Counted from the first letter of the stretch, positions 1 through 6,429 are shown. The stretch: 6,931 nt of DNA from Bryobacterales bacterium (GCA_003164075.1 PLRZ01000674.1:10091-17021); one strand, 5' to 3'. A program made the numbers and translations. Notes: generated from the sequence alone by a model not told the origin.

Positions 1-15
1 AAAACGGGCTCATCC

Positions 16-43
16 CAAATTCCACAACGTCAGGAGTTCTGAC
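16..43 (-). repeat. End of a MITE-like element copy, leaving the window to the left
   Basis: Read on the minus strand, this is the left end of the element seen complete at 2794-3006. It carries the terminal inverted repeat (16 of 19 bases, 25-43) followed by the conserved GGAATTTG stretch. The similarity fades before base 16, so the copy is either decayed or continues beyond the window in diverged form. It lies head to tail against the next partial copy, which begins around base 48. Confidence 0.6.
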
Positions 44-47
44 CTTC

Positions 48-162
48 GAAGCGCTCGCCAAGGGGCGGTGAATGGGCGAGAGTGTTGCAGTCCCTGCAAG
101 AAATGGCTCAGCCCATTTTCCCCGCCAGGCAGAAAGTGCGGCGTGACATCAGGAGTTCCGAG
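48..162 (+). repeat. Right half of a MITE-like element copy with an internal insertion
   Basis: Bases 104-162 closely match the right part of the complete element (about 2948-3006), including a terminal repeat with 16 of 19 bases conserved (144-162). A further short match (48-61, 13 of 14 bases) corresponds to 2924-2937 of the complete copy. Between the two blocks this copy has roughly 25-30 extra bases, which include a 6-bp hairpin with a 3-base loop (85-90 / 94-99). The copy ends 2-3 bases from the stop codon of the minus-strand gene at 165, so it lies in that gene's 3' untranslated region. Confidence 0.65.
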
Positions 163-164
163 TC

Positions 165-2534
165 TCAGTACGGCCCGCAAGCCGACGCGTTCGACGGGGT
201 CGCCAACAGCTTATTGCCATTCAGCCTTCGCAGCAGATCCACATACGCCGGCGAGCCGTCTGCACGCCCGATCAGCGCGCGAATCGATGGCCAGTCGCCC
301 ACTACCGGGTCGTGCACCGTGGCGTCGCCGTCCTGGCTGCCGAAGGCCACATTCAATACCGTGGCGGCAAGTTCCGCCGCCGCTCCCGCAGTGGCCAGCC
401 ACTTCCGGAACCGATCGTAGGTCTCGAAATCGACATGCAGCGTCGTGTGGAGCAGGCTCTGCCAGGCCGTCTCGTGCGCGTCGAGCACGGTCTTCCCTTT
501 CGTCCCGGCCCAGAATTTCGGATCGGCGCCGCCGCGGTTCGCTACCGTGCAAACGCCGCCGAAATCCACGCCGGTGACGCCCGCCGGATCGGCCAGCCGC
601 ACAGTCACCGCACTGGCGGGCGCGGCCCATGCCGCATTCCTGGAGGCGCGCGCGGAAAGCGTGTAAGTGAGCGACTGGTAAACCGGGTCGGCCGGCAGCG
701 ACACGCTGTAATTGCCGTTGGCGCCGCTGACAATGGTTCCGTTCCGCGCGCCGGCATAAGCAACGGTCACGCCGGCCAGACCGGGCTCGTCGATATCGCG
801 CTTGCCATCGTGATTGCGATCGAAGAACGCCATCCCGCTTACGCGGTGCTCCATGCAGCCGGGCAGGCGGAACGCCCCGATGCGGGTGGAATAAGTGGCG
901 GCGCCGGCTTTGTAATAGTCGCCCACATACCAGAAGGTGCAGTCGTCCGATGGGTCCATCGCGGTGGTAGCGTAATCTTCCCAGCGGTTGCCGTAAGTCT
1001 GCGCGGCGGCGCCTTCGGCCAGCGTCGATTCGTGCAGAGTCAGTTGCCCCAGCGGGTCGCCGGCCAGGCGCGCGGCAAAACGTTGTCCGGCGAAATTGGG
1101 CGCGCCGCCGAAGGAGTATCCGATGGCGAGATTGCCCGCGCGATCCATGGCGGGGCTCCCCATCCAGCGATAGAACTCGTCGGGCGCGTACGTGCCTTGC
1201 TGGTAGAGCGCGGGATCGCGCTGCGCATTGAGGCGGAATTCGTACCAGCGCACTCCGCCGCCGCCCCCGGCGGTGTTGACGGAGTGGACCGCGACGATGG
1301 ATTCGCGATCGCCGAAGTTCCGGTAGACCAGCCGCTGCATGATTTTGTCGCCCTGCGCATCAAGGCGCACCGCCGTGCCGGGCTGCGGTACGCACTGCGT
1401 CAATTGGCCGTCGCACAGGTAGTGGTACGGCGCCACCGGGATCTTCACCGGACCGGTGAGCCCGGTCTTCGACGGGTCGCTCCAGCTCACGTGAAACTGC
1501 CACGCGTAGATGGCGTCGTCCTCCAGGATCTGCCGCAATTGGCTGCCGCCGGCGGCCATCAGAATGTTGGGCGCGCCGGTGGGCGGCAGGTTCTGGCCGT
1601 CGAGATCGGCGTTATTGAGGAAATTCACGCCCTCCACGACGATGCACTGCTCCGTTGCGTCGCGGCCCTTCAGCATGGTGGCTCGGTCGGCCACGCAGGC
1701 GTGCTTCTGAATGACGTTGTCGCCGGTGCTGCTGGGAACGTAGTAGCCGTCGGTCCAAATGGCCGGGCGCGGGTAGTCGGGGAACAGCTTGCGGCGGAAC
1801 TCATAGCGATAGTACGAGCCCATCGGATCGGGGCCCTCGCTGAGCGCGTAGCACATGGAGTAAGGCTCGTCGGGACGGCCGGCGATGCGGTTGAAGATGG
1901 GCATGACGAAGAGCCAGCGATCGGCCAGTTGGTCGTAGCGAACCACGGCATCGCCATTATTGCGCTCTTCGCACGGGCCTCCGAAGCCTTTGAAAATCGT
2001 GTTGGTGGGCACGGCGCCGTAGAGTACGTCGCCCTTCTTGGAAAAAATCGCCATGCGCGAATTGACGATCTCGACGATGTGATCGGGCCCGGCCGCCAGG
2101 CTGTTATCCGATGGATTGCGTCCCGCGGCAGGCCCCTGCGGACCTTGGAAACCGGCCCCGAGTCCGTCGAAGCTTTCGATCGCCGGCGCGGCCGGCCGCG
2201 CGCCCTGGGTCTTCTGTTCGATGGCCGCGGCGGCGGCGGAAACGGGCGGTGGCGGATTCGGCGAAAGCGTGGCGGGCGCCTGGTCGTCGTCATCGGGATC
2301 GCCCGGCGAGGTTCCGCAATTCGCGCCGCAGTCGAGCGGCTCGAGCACGCTCCCCAAGGGCCGCAGGGACTGGAGCGGCGGCGAGAGATCGTAAGCCGCG
2401 GCGCGCTGCACGGTGGCCGGACCGATGACCGGCAGGAGCAGGCGAGCGTGCCGGCGCTGGTAGGCGAACGCCAGAAGAAAAGCGAAAGCGGCTGTCAGTA
2501 TGAAAATCGGAAGGACGCGCGCGGCGTATCTCAT
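165..2534 (-). CDS. Large exported protein with SdrD-B-like domain and unusual C-terminal module
   Basis: This is a 789-residue protein of unknown function. Visible in order: a basic N-terminus and hydrophobic helix (about 1-25, signal anchor or signal peptide); a low-complexity Pro/Ala linker with a DDDD run (about 75-120); a long body (about 140-560) rich in aromatic strands, such as WTDGYYVPSS and FWYVGDYYKAG, which suggests a beta-propeller- or sialidase-like fold; an SdrD-B-like module (about 565-660) with a calcium-loop motif DRNHDGKRDIDEPG (572-585); and a final module (about 661-789). Cysteine pairs in the body fit an extracytoplasmic location. The start at 2534 is chosen because the hydrophobic segment follows at once. 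A start at 2639 would add 35 residues without signal character and overlap the divergent small frame. There is no clear Shine-Dalgarno sequence. The family description is from memory, so the function is open. An adhesin or a surface-bound carbohydrate-active protein are the main guesses. Confidence 0.85.
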   Translation of the reverse strand: MRYAARVLPIFILTAAFAFLLAFAYQRRHARLLLPVIGPATVQRAAAYDLSPPLQSLRPLGSVLEPLDCGANCGTSPGDPDDDDQAPATLSPNPPPPVSAAAAAIEQKTQGARPAAPAIESFDGLGAGFQGPQGPAAGRNPSDNSLAAGPDHIVEIVNSRMAIFSKKGDVLYGAVPTNTIFKGFGGPCEERNNGDAVVRYDQLADRWLFVMPIFNRIAGRPDEPYSMCYALSEGPDPMGSYYRYEFRRKLFPDYPRPAIWTDGYYVPSSTGDNVIQKHACVADRATMLKGRDATEQCIVVEGVNFLNNADLDGQNLPPTGAPNILMAAGGSQLRQILEDDAIYAWQFHVSWSDPSKTGLTGPVKIPVAPYHYLCDGQLTQCVPQPGTAVRLDAQGDKIMQRLVYRNFGDRESIVAVHSVNTAGGGGGVRWYEFRLNAQRDPALYQQGTYAPDEFYRWMGSPAMDRAGNLAIGYSFGGAPNFAGQRFAARLAGDPLGQLTLHESTLAEGAAAQTYGNRWEDYATTAMDPSDDCTFWYVGDYYKAGAATYSTRIGAFRLPGCMEHRVSGMAFFDRNHDGKRDIDEPGLAGVTVAYAGARNGTIVSGANGNYSVSLPADPVYQSLTYTLSARASRNAAWAAPASAVTVRLADPAGVTGVDFGGVCTVANRGGADPKFWAGTKGKTVLDAHETAWQSLLHTTLHVDFETYDRFRKWLATAGAAAELAATVLNVAFGSQDGDATVHDPVVGDWPSIRALIGRADGSPAYVDLLRRLNGNKLLATPSNASACGPY

Positions 2535-2622
2535 GGGGACGGGATCTTGAAACTTCGATTCTATCCCGAATTTGATATGCTTTCCGCTAATACAGATAGA
2601 GGAGAGCTGAGAGCGCTCGAAT
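2535..2622. promoter_or_regulatory. Divergent intergenic region, putative promoters
   Basis: This AT-richer gap separates two divergent starts (2534 minus, 2623 plus). On the minus strand a TAGAAT hexamer (2558-2563) lies 24 bases upstream of the ATG and could be a -10 box, but no good -35 accompanies it. On the plus strand TTGAAA (2547-2552) is followed 18 bases later by TTTGAT (2571-2576), a weak sigma-70-like pair. An AGAGGAGAG purine run (2598-2606) lies about 16 bases before the plus-strand ATG, too far for an ordinary ribosome binding site. All of this is motif reading only. Confidence 0.25.
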
Positions 2623-2736
2623 ATGATGCAATGGGCCAAATTTGCACTCGCGGCCGGAATAGTGCTGGCATGGGCGTTGGCGCAGCAGCGCGGAGGTGGG
2701 CGCGCGCCCGGCCCGGCGTTCCAGTCTACGCCGTAA
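2623..2736 (+). pseudogene. 37-codon signal-peptide-only frame, probable remnant of a secreted protein gene
   Basis: The frame opens with two ATG codons and encodes a near-perfect signal peptide: MMQWAKF, then a hydrophobic core to about residue 19, then an ALAQ-type cleavage site at about 20/21. After this comes QQRGGGRAPGPAFQSTP and a TAA stop. 'AQQRGGGR' right after the signal peptide is, in my recollection, a common mature N-terminus of larger acidobacterial secreted proteins. The best reading is therefore the 5' stub of a gene whose body has been lost. The repeat-rich stretch starting 21 bases beyond the stop (2757) is a plausible site of that loss. It could instead be a genuine short secreted peptide. 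It diverges from the large gene at 2534. Confidence 0.4.
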
Positions 2737-2756
2737 GAGCAGGGGAAAACGAATTA

Positions 2757-2793
2757 GCCGCCGATGAACGCCGATAAACGCCGATAAAACAAC
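2757..2793 (+). repeat. 10-bp iterated repeat, left flank of the MITE-like element
   Basis: Three consecutive 10-mers are visible: GCCGATGAAC (2760-2769), GCCGATAAAC (2770-2779) and GCCGATAAAA (2780-2789). The reverse complement of this block recurs on the other side of the element (3007-3036), with about 21 of 25 bases matching over the best part. Iterated GCAGATAAAC-like sequences are scattered through many environmental genomes, in my recollection of Acidobacteria and Planctomycetes. They have no assigned function that I know of. Confidence 0.7.
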
Positions 2794-3006
2794 TTCAGAA
2801 CTCCTGATGTCGTGGAATTTGCGGCGGCCCCGCGGGTGGCTGGCGGTGCTCGCCTGCCCTCGATCCTATTCGAGCGGCGGGCCTGATTCAGCGCGGGGCA
2901 GGCGGCACCGCCTGCCCCACCGGCGAAGCTCTCGCCATCGAAAGGCATGGCTCAGCCCATTTTCCCCGCCAGGCTGAAATTGCGGGGCGACATCAGGAGT
3001 TCTGAA
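2794..3006 (+). mobile_element. Complete 213-bp MITE-like palindromic element
   Basis: The element is bounded by a perfect 19-bp terminal inverted repeat, TTCAGAACTCCTGATGTCG at 2794-2812 and its complement at 2988-3006. Inside are several hairpins: an 11-bp perfect stem with a 2-base loop (2895-2905 / 2908-2918), a CTCGA/TCGAG stem (2859-2863 / 2870-2874), and a GGCGGTGCTCGCC-type stem around 2840-2857. It has no convincing reading frame. Related sequence occurs at 16-43, 48-162 and 6819-6931, so this is a dispersed family. The size, terminal repeats and lack of coding capacity fit a non-autonomous transposable element (MITE) or a large REP-like element. I see no clear target-site duplication, because the flanks are themselves an inverted repeat. 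Confidence 0.7.
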
Positions 3007-3036
3007 CTTTGTCTTATCTGCGTTTATCTGCGGCCA
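3007..3036 (-). repeat. 10-bp iterated repeat, right flank of the MITE-like element
   Basis: On the minus strand this reads as two tandem GCAGATAAAC-like decamers (3011-3033) that mirror the block at 2760-2789. Together with the 19-bp terminal repeats, the two flanks extend the palindrome arms to roughly 45 bases each, making a composite structure of about 280 bp. The other copies of the element in this window lack these flanks. They may be an older repeat pair into which the element inserted. Confidence 0.65.
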
Positions 3037-3101
3037 AATGCCCTTTCTCGACGGAACGATGGAGCACTCAATTTCGGACGCACTGAACTAAAATGTTCTG
3101 T

Positions 3102-4919
3102 ATGAAACGCTCATGTGTTTTTGTCGCCAGCCTGGTTGTCGCGGCTGGTCTGGCACAGGCGGCGCCACCCGCTATCACTTCGGTGAGGCAGGCAATACCG
3201 CCTGAAGTCGTCCAACGGATGAGGGCCGGACTTCTGCCCGCGCCCGCCGGGCCGGCGGAGGAAACCCGCTACCCGGTGGCGCGCTACGACAAGCTGGAAC
3301 TGCGCATCGAGCTGCAGGCCACTTTTCAGAATCCCTACGACCCCGATCAGCTCGACCTCTGGGCGGAATTCACCGCGCCTTCGGGCAAAGTCTGGAAGAT
3401 CTGGGGCTTCTACGGTCCCACCAGCGATTCGGTATTGTGGATGGTCCGTTTTACGCCCACGGAGACGGGCGCGTGGCGATATGTGGTGAAGGTCAGGGAC
3501 TCCGAAGGAACGGCGGAGAGCCGGCCCGCCTCGGTTACGGTGACGGAGAGCAAACGCCCCGGGTTTGTGGGCATCGCACCCAATAAGCGCTATCTCCAAT
3601 ACAGCAACGGCGCTCCGTTCTATGGTGTGGGCCTGTGGTACAACGACGGCTACGAGCGCTACAATTCCGGCGGCATCACCGAAGAAGGCCTCGACACGCT
3701 GAAGCAGCACGGAGCCAACTTCATCAGCTTCTTTAACACTCCGCTGGAGACCATGGGCACCGGTTTGGGGCGCTACGATGAGGACCGCGCCGGGCGCCTG
3801 GACCAGATCTTCGACTGGTGCGAGAAGCGCGACATGCTGATTAGTTGGAATATCTGGTTTCATTCCTATTTCTCGCAAGCGGTATGGGGCGATGGCAACG
3901 CCCGCTATAGCACCAACCCTTACCGGCTGGTAACCAGCGCCGATCGGTATTTCGCGAGCGAGGAAGCCTGGAAGTATACGCAGAAACTCTATCGCTATCT
4001 GGTGGCGCGGTGGGGTTACAGCCGGTCTTTGGCCTTGTGGTTCGTGGACGACGAGATCAACGGCACCGAGGGTTGGACCAAGGGCGGCAGCGAGGGAGCG
4101 GAACAGTGGTGCCTGAAGGTACACAACTGGTTGAAGGCCAACGATCCTTACGGACGTCCCACCACCGGCACGCGCAGCGGAGCAATCGGCGAGTGGTGGC
4201 CCAACGGCTATCGCATTTTCGATATCGCCGCGCGCGAAATTTACGAAGCTCAGGGCCATCCGTTTCCCAAAGGCGGCAAGCCCGACCTGGCCGGCGACAA
4301 TCCGCTCCAAATCAGCTATCTGAATTACGCCAAACAGACGCAGGACCTATGGAGCGGATTCGAGAAGCCGGCCATTGTCGGCGAGACCGGTTGGGACCAC
4401 ACTTACTACGAGCCCGGAACGCCCGGCTACCTGGCGATGTACCACAACGCGCTGTGGGCCAGCCTGGCGAATGGGCTCAGCATGACCCCGTTCTGGTGGG
4501 CCGACGGGGCGATGATCAACGATTCGGTAATCACCCGCAGCATGTCCTACTTCGCGCGCTTCGCCGGCAATATCGATTTCTCGGGCGAGCGATGGAAGCC
4601 GGTCGCGGTGAAGATCGGTCAGGGCAACGGGTGGGCCATGCAGAGCCCGTCGATGACGTTCGGCTGGGTGGCGAATCCCATGAGCGGCGTGGCGAAGGAG
4701 AGTATCGCGGTGCCGGTACCGGAAGAGGGCGACTACGATCTATACCTCTACCGCACGTGGCGCGGCGAGTATATGCCGGTGATTCCGGTTACGTCGAGCG
4801 GCGGCGCGGTGACGGTGAAACTCCCGGAACTGGTGCCGGTGGGACAACACGCCCAGAACATCAACGACGATGTGGCATTCAAGCTGGTGAAGAAGGGCGT
4901 GGCTGTCGCGCCGCGGTAG
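3102..4919 (+). CDS. Secreted DUF5060 / TIM-barrel glycoside-hydrolase-like protein
   Basis: The protein is 605 residues from this start. Residues below are counted from the alternative ATG at 3093, three codons upstream. A signal peptide (MKRSCVF, hydrophobic core, LAQA-type cleavage site) is followed by a DUF5060-like beta-sandwich (about 64-150; FTPTETGAWRYVVKV is characteristic). Then comes a (beta/alpha)8-type catalytic region (about 160-490), starting with LQYSNGAPFYGVGLWYNDGY. Candidate acid/base and nucleophile are Glu321 (ALWFVDDEING) and Glu431 (IVGETGWDH), positions expected for clan GH-A glycosidases. The C-terminus (about 500-608) looks like an extra beta domain. Such proteins cleave polysaccharides or glycosides outside the cytoplasm; the exact substrate cannot be read here. 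No Shine-Dalgarno sequence precedes either ATG. I prefer 3102 because the signal peptide begins there, and a TAAAAT box at 3089-3094 could give a nearly leaderless message. Confidence 0.85.
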   Translation: MKRSCVFVASLVVAAGLAQAAPPAITSVRQAIPPEVVQRMRAGLLPAPAGPAEETRYPVARYDKLELRIELQATFQNPYDPDQLDLWAEFTAPSGKVWKIWGFYGPTSDSVLWMVRFTPTETGAWRYVVKVRDSEGTAESRPASVTVTESKRPGFVGIAPNKRYLQYSNGAPFYGVGLWYNDGYERYNSGGITEEGLDTLKQHGANFISFFNTPLETMGTGLGRYDEDRAGRLDQIFDWCEKRDMLISWNIWFHSYFSQAVWGDGNARYSTNPYRLVTSADRYFASEEAWKYTQKLYRYLVARWGYSRSLALWFVDDEINGTEGWTKGGSEGAEQWCLKVHNWLKANDPYGRPTTGTRSGAIGEWWPNGYRIFDIAAREIYEAQGHPFPKGGKPDLAGDNPLQISYLNYAKQTQDLWSGFEKPAIVGETGWDHTYYEPGTPGYLAMYHNALWASLANGLSMTPFWWADGAMINDSVITRSMSYFARFAGNIDFSGERWKPVAVKIGQGNGWAMQSPSMTFGWVANPMSGVAKESIAVPVPEEGDYDLYLYRTWRGEYMPVIPVTSSGGAVTVKLPELVPVGQHAQNINDDVAFKLVKKGVAVAPR

Positions 4920-4935
4920 CGCGGCTTCGCCGTGC
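4919..4935 (+). terminator. Possible hairpin terminator after the glycoside-hydrolase-like gene
   Basis: A 7-bp GC-rich stem (4919-4925 / 4929-4935, one G-U pair) with a TTC loop starts on the last base of the stop codon. There is no T-run behind it, so it is at best a weak or atypical terminator. Confidence 0.25.
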
Positions 4936-5027
4936 GCGGTCCATGGAGCACCTGACGCGATTGAATAGGTTATTTCCACACAGGCCCTACCTGGTTTCTG
5001 GTGCGAAACTCACTTCAGGCGGCAAGG

Positions 5028-5233
5028 AACGCTTGCTAACGCGCGCGGCTCGGAACACGCCGGGATGATTGCACGAGACTTGTTACCGAGCCGCGACCGC
5101 CAGGGAGCGGTCTTGCGTTACGAGCCGGCATTTCAAGAAACCGCTCCCTTGCGGTCGCGGCTCGGTAACAGTCGCGCCTGATTCCACGGGACTTGTTACT
5201 GAGTCGCGACCGTAAGGGACCGTAAGGGAGCGT
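5028..5233. repeat. Two tandem copies of a ~112-bp palindromic (BIME-like) unit
   Basis: A core of about 30 bases, TGTTACCGAGCCGCGACCG plus AAGGGAGCGGT, occurs four times in alternating orientation: minus at 5028-5057 (degenerate), plus at 5081-5111, minus at 5140-5170, plus at 5194-5233. The middle pair is complementary over 31 bases with one mismatch. Spacers 1 and 3 share a TGATTNCACGRGACT sequence (22 of 25 bases match when the start of the core is included). The real unit is therefore 'inverted core - 23-base spacer - core', repeated with a period of about 112 bases. The last core contains an extra tandem 10-mer (5209-5218 / 5219-5228). The block sits in the gene-free stretch between convergent genes. 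It could form strong cruciform or RNA hairpins and may contribute to transcription termination. Confidence 0.75.
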
Positions 5234-5458
5234 TAGGCAAGTTTATTTCTTAACAGCTCCTTAGCTCTTATATAACGGCCGGGGCCTCGAAGCTAATAGC
5301 TCTCCGGAAACTGCTCCTAAGTTCTTGATCCTTGGTCTGACCTGGGAGCTCTCGCCATTGTCCCAGGCCACCCGATCCCGGCTCGACGCGGCACCCGGGC
5401 TACTTGCTAATTGCTAACAGCCAATAGCTTCGCAGCTCCATGAATATCGCCCCTGAAA
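5234..5458. other. Gene-free spacer without recognised content apart from short repeats
   Basis: This 225-base stretch belongs to the 4920-5483 intergenic region between convergent genes. I see no plausible gene, RNA or promoter. It holds a 7-bp inverted repeat CCTGGGA / TCCCAGG (5341-5347 / 5361-5367) and the heptamer array annotated separately. The CTAATAGC string at 5293-5300 resembles that array. Confidence 0.5.
5401..5428 (+). repeat. Degenerate 7-bp tandem repeat, four units
   Basis: TACTTGC, TAATTGC, TAACAGC and CAATAGC follow each other without gaps, with consensus TAAttGC. A related TAATAGC occurs at 5294-5300. Iterated heptamers of this kind resemble the short tandemly repeated sequences known in some cyanobacteria and, as I recall, in Solibacter-type genomes. 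The degeneracy suggests an old array. Chance similarity is possible for so short a stretch. Confidence 0.4.
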
Positions 5459-5499
5459 GTTGACCGCTTGCGGCGCAGCCGCACTACTTCGCCGTCAAC
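5459..5499 (-). terminator. Nested hairpin around the esterase stop codon
   Basis: Immediately after the esterase stop codon (5484-5486, minus strand) lies a 6-bp TGCGGC/GCCGCA stem with a 3-base loop (5469-5474 / 5478-5483). An outer GTTGAC/GTCAAC pair (5459-5464 / 5494-5499) encloses it and the stop. There is no T-run downstream in the direction of transcription, so termination by this structure is a guess. Confidence 0.25.
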
Positions 5500-6359
5500 C
5501 ACCCGTGAATCTTGAGCCAATCGGCCAGCCGTGCCGGCCAGGTGGACAGCACCGGATCGGTGGGCGCCAGCCCCACGCCGTGGGGGCCTCGTTCGTAGAT
5601 GTGCAGTTCCGCGGGCACGCCGGCCTTGCGCAGGGCGGAGTAGAACATCACGCTGTTCTCCACCGGCACGGTGGCGTCAGTAGTGGTGTGAAAGAGGAAC
5701 GTTGGCGGAGTATCCTTAGTCACTTGCAATTCATTGGACAGGTTCTCCACCACCTTCGGATCGGGATTGTCGCCCAACAGGTTCCGCCTGGACCCCACAT
5801 GCGCAAAGGTCCCGAACGAGATCACCGGGTAGCACAGCACCAGAAAGTCCGGCCGGCTGCTGGCGCGATCTATGGCGTCCGTGGCACTGGCATCGCCAGC
5901 GTCGAAATGCGTTCCCGCGGTGGACGCCAGATGCCCGCCCGCGGAGAATCCCATGATGCCGATGCGGTCCGCTTGCAATCCGTATTCCGCGGCGTGCGAC
6001 CGCACCGTCCGGATGGCCCGCTGCGCATCGCCCAGCTCGATGGGATGGTGGTAGCGCGGACCCAGGCGATACTTCAGCACGAAGCCGGAAACGCCCAGGC
6101 CGTTGAGCCACTTCGCCACGGCGTAGCCTTCCTTGTCCATGGAGAGGTTCTGATAGCCTCCGCCGGGGCAGATCACCACGGCCGTGCCCGAACCGCTGCC
6201 CTTCGGCAAAACGAAGGGGGTGAGCGACGGCTGGTCCTCCGGTTGTGCTCCCAGGGCGCCGGGTGCACCCGCCGGCCATAGCAATTCGGCCTTCGGCTCC
6301 TGCGCCTGGAGGGCGCCAGCCGCCAAAGTCAAAGCCAACAGAATTCGCGGTAAAGTCAT
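5484..6359 (-). CDS. Secreted alpha/beta-hydrolase, BD-FAE / acetyl-xylan-esterase-like
   Basis: This 291-residue protein has a signal peptide (MTLPRILLALTLAAGALQA, cleavage near 19/20) and a full alpha/beta-hydrolase domain. The oxyanion-hole motif is CPGGGYQ (64-70), with Pro where relatives have His. The nucleophile elbow is GFSAGGHLA (137-145) with Ser139. The remaining triad members are probably Asp228 (TTTDATVPVENS) and His260 (YERGPHGVG). Proteins with this signature deacylate carbohydrates, for example removing acetyl or feruloyl groups from xylan, or act as general carboxylesterases. The length is normal for the family, and all expected residues are present. The ATG at 6359 is directly followed by the signal peptide. 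There is no evident Shine-Dalgarno sequence. The gene diverges from the zinc-finger gene with a 70-base gap and converges with the glycoside-hydrolase-like gene. Shared export and chemistry suggest, but do not prove, joint polysaccharide breakdown. Confidence 0.88.
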   Translation of the reverse strand: MTLPRILLALTLAAGALQAQEPKAELLWPAGAPGALGAQPEDQPSLTPFVLPKGSGSGTAVVICPGGGYQNLSMDKEGYAVAKWLNGLGVSGFVLKYRLGPRYHHPIELGDAQRAIRTVRSHAAEYGLQADRIGIMGFSAGGHLASTAGTHFDAGDASATDAIDRASSRPDFLVLCYPVISFGTFAHVGSRRNLLGDNPDPKVVENLSNELQVTKDTPPTFLFHTTTDATVPVENSVMFYSALRKAGVPAELHIYERGPHGVGLAPTDPVLSTWPARLADWLKIHGWLTAK

Positions 6360-6429
6360 GTTCTAAGCTTGGCGCAAGCGGCGCGGCGTTTCAAGCCCCA
6401 GGTTCGCTACACTTGCAATCGAGGGGACC

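Noticed and set aside
312..2777. An 821-codon plus-strand open frame antisense to the large exported protein
   Set aside because: It lacks any domain-like sequence, is rich in Arg/Gly/Ala/His as expected for the opposite strand of a GC-rich gene, and the minus-strand frame has a clear export signal and an SdrD-B-like motif.
3111..4310. A 399-codon minus-strand frame inside the glycoside-hydrolase-like gene
   Set aside because: The plus-strand frame has a signal peptide, a recognisable domain order and catalytic motifs. The minus frame has none.
4010..5068. A 352-codon plus-strand frame overlapping the end of the glycoside-hydrolase-like gene
   Set aside because: Arg-rich, low-plausibility composition, and it runs through the repeat region without any recognisable motif.
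5028..5233. CRISPR array
   Set aside because: Core copies alternate in orientation, and the spacers are themselves partly conserved, unlike CRISPR repeats and unique spacers.
5460..6281. A 273-codon plus-strand frame opposite the esterase
   Set aside because: The minus-strand frame has a complete catalytic triad and signal peptide. This one is its shadow.
3102..6359. A polysaccharide-utilisation operon of glycoside hydrolase plus esterase
   Set aside because: The two genes are convergent, separated by 564 bases of repeats, and no transporter, regulator or SusC/D-like gene is present. A functional link remains only a suggestion.
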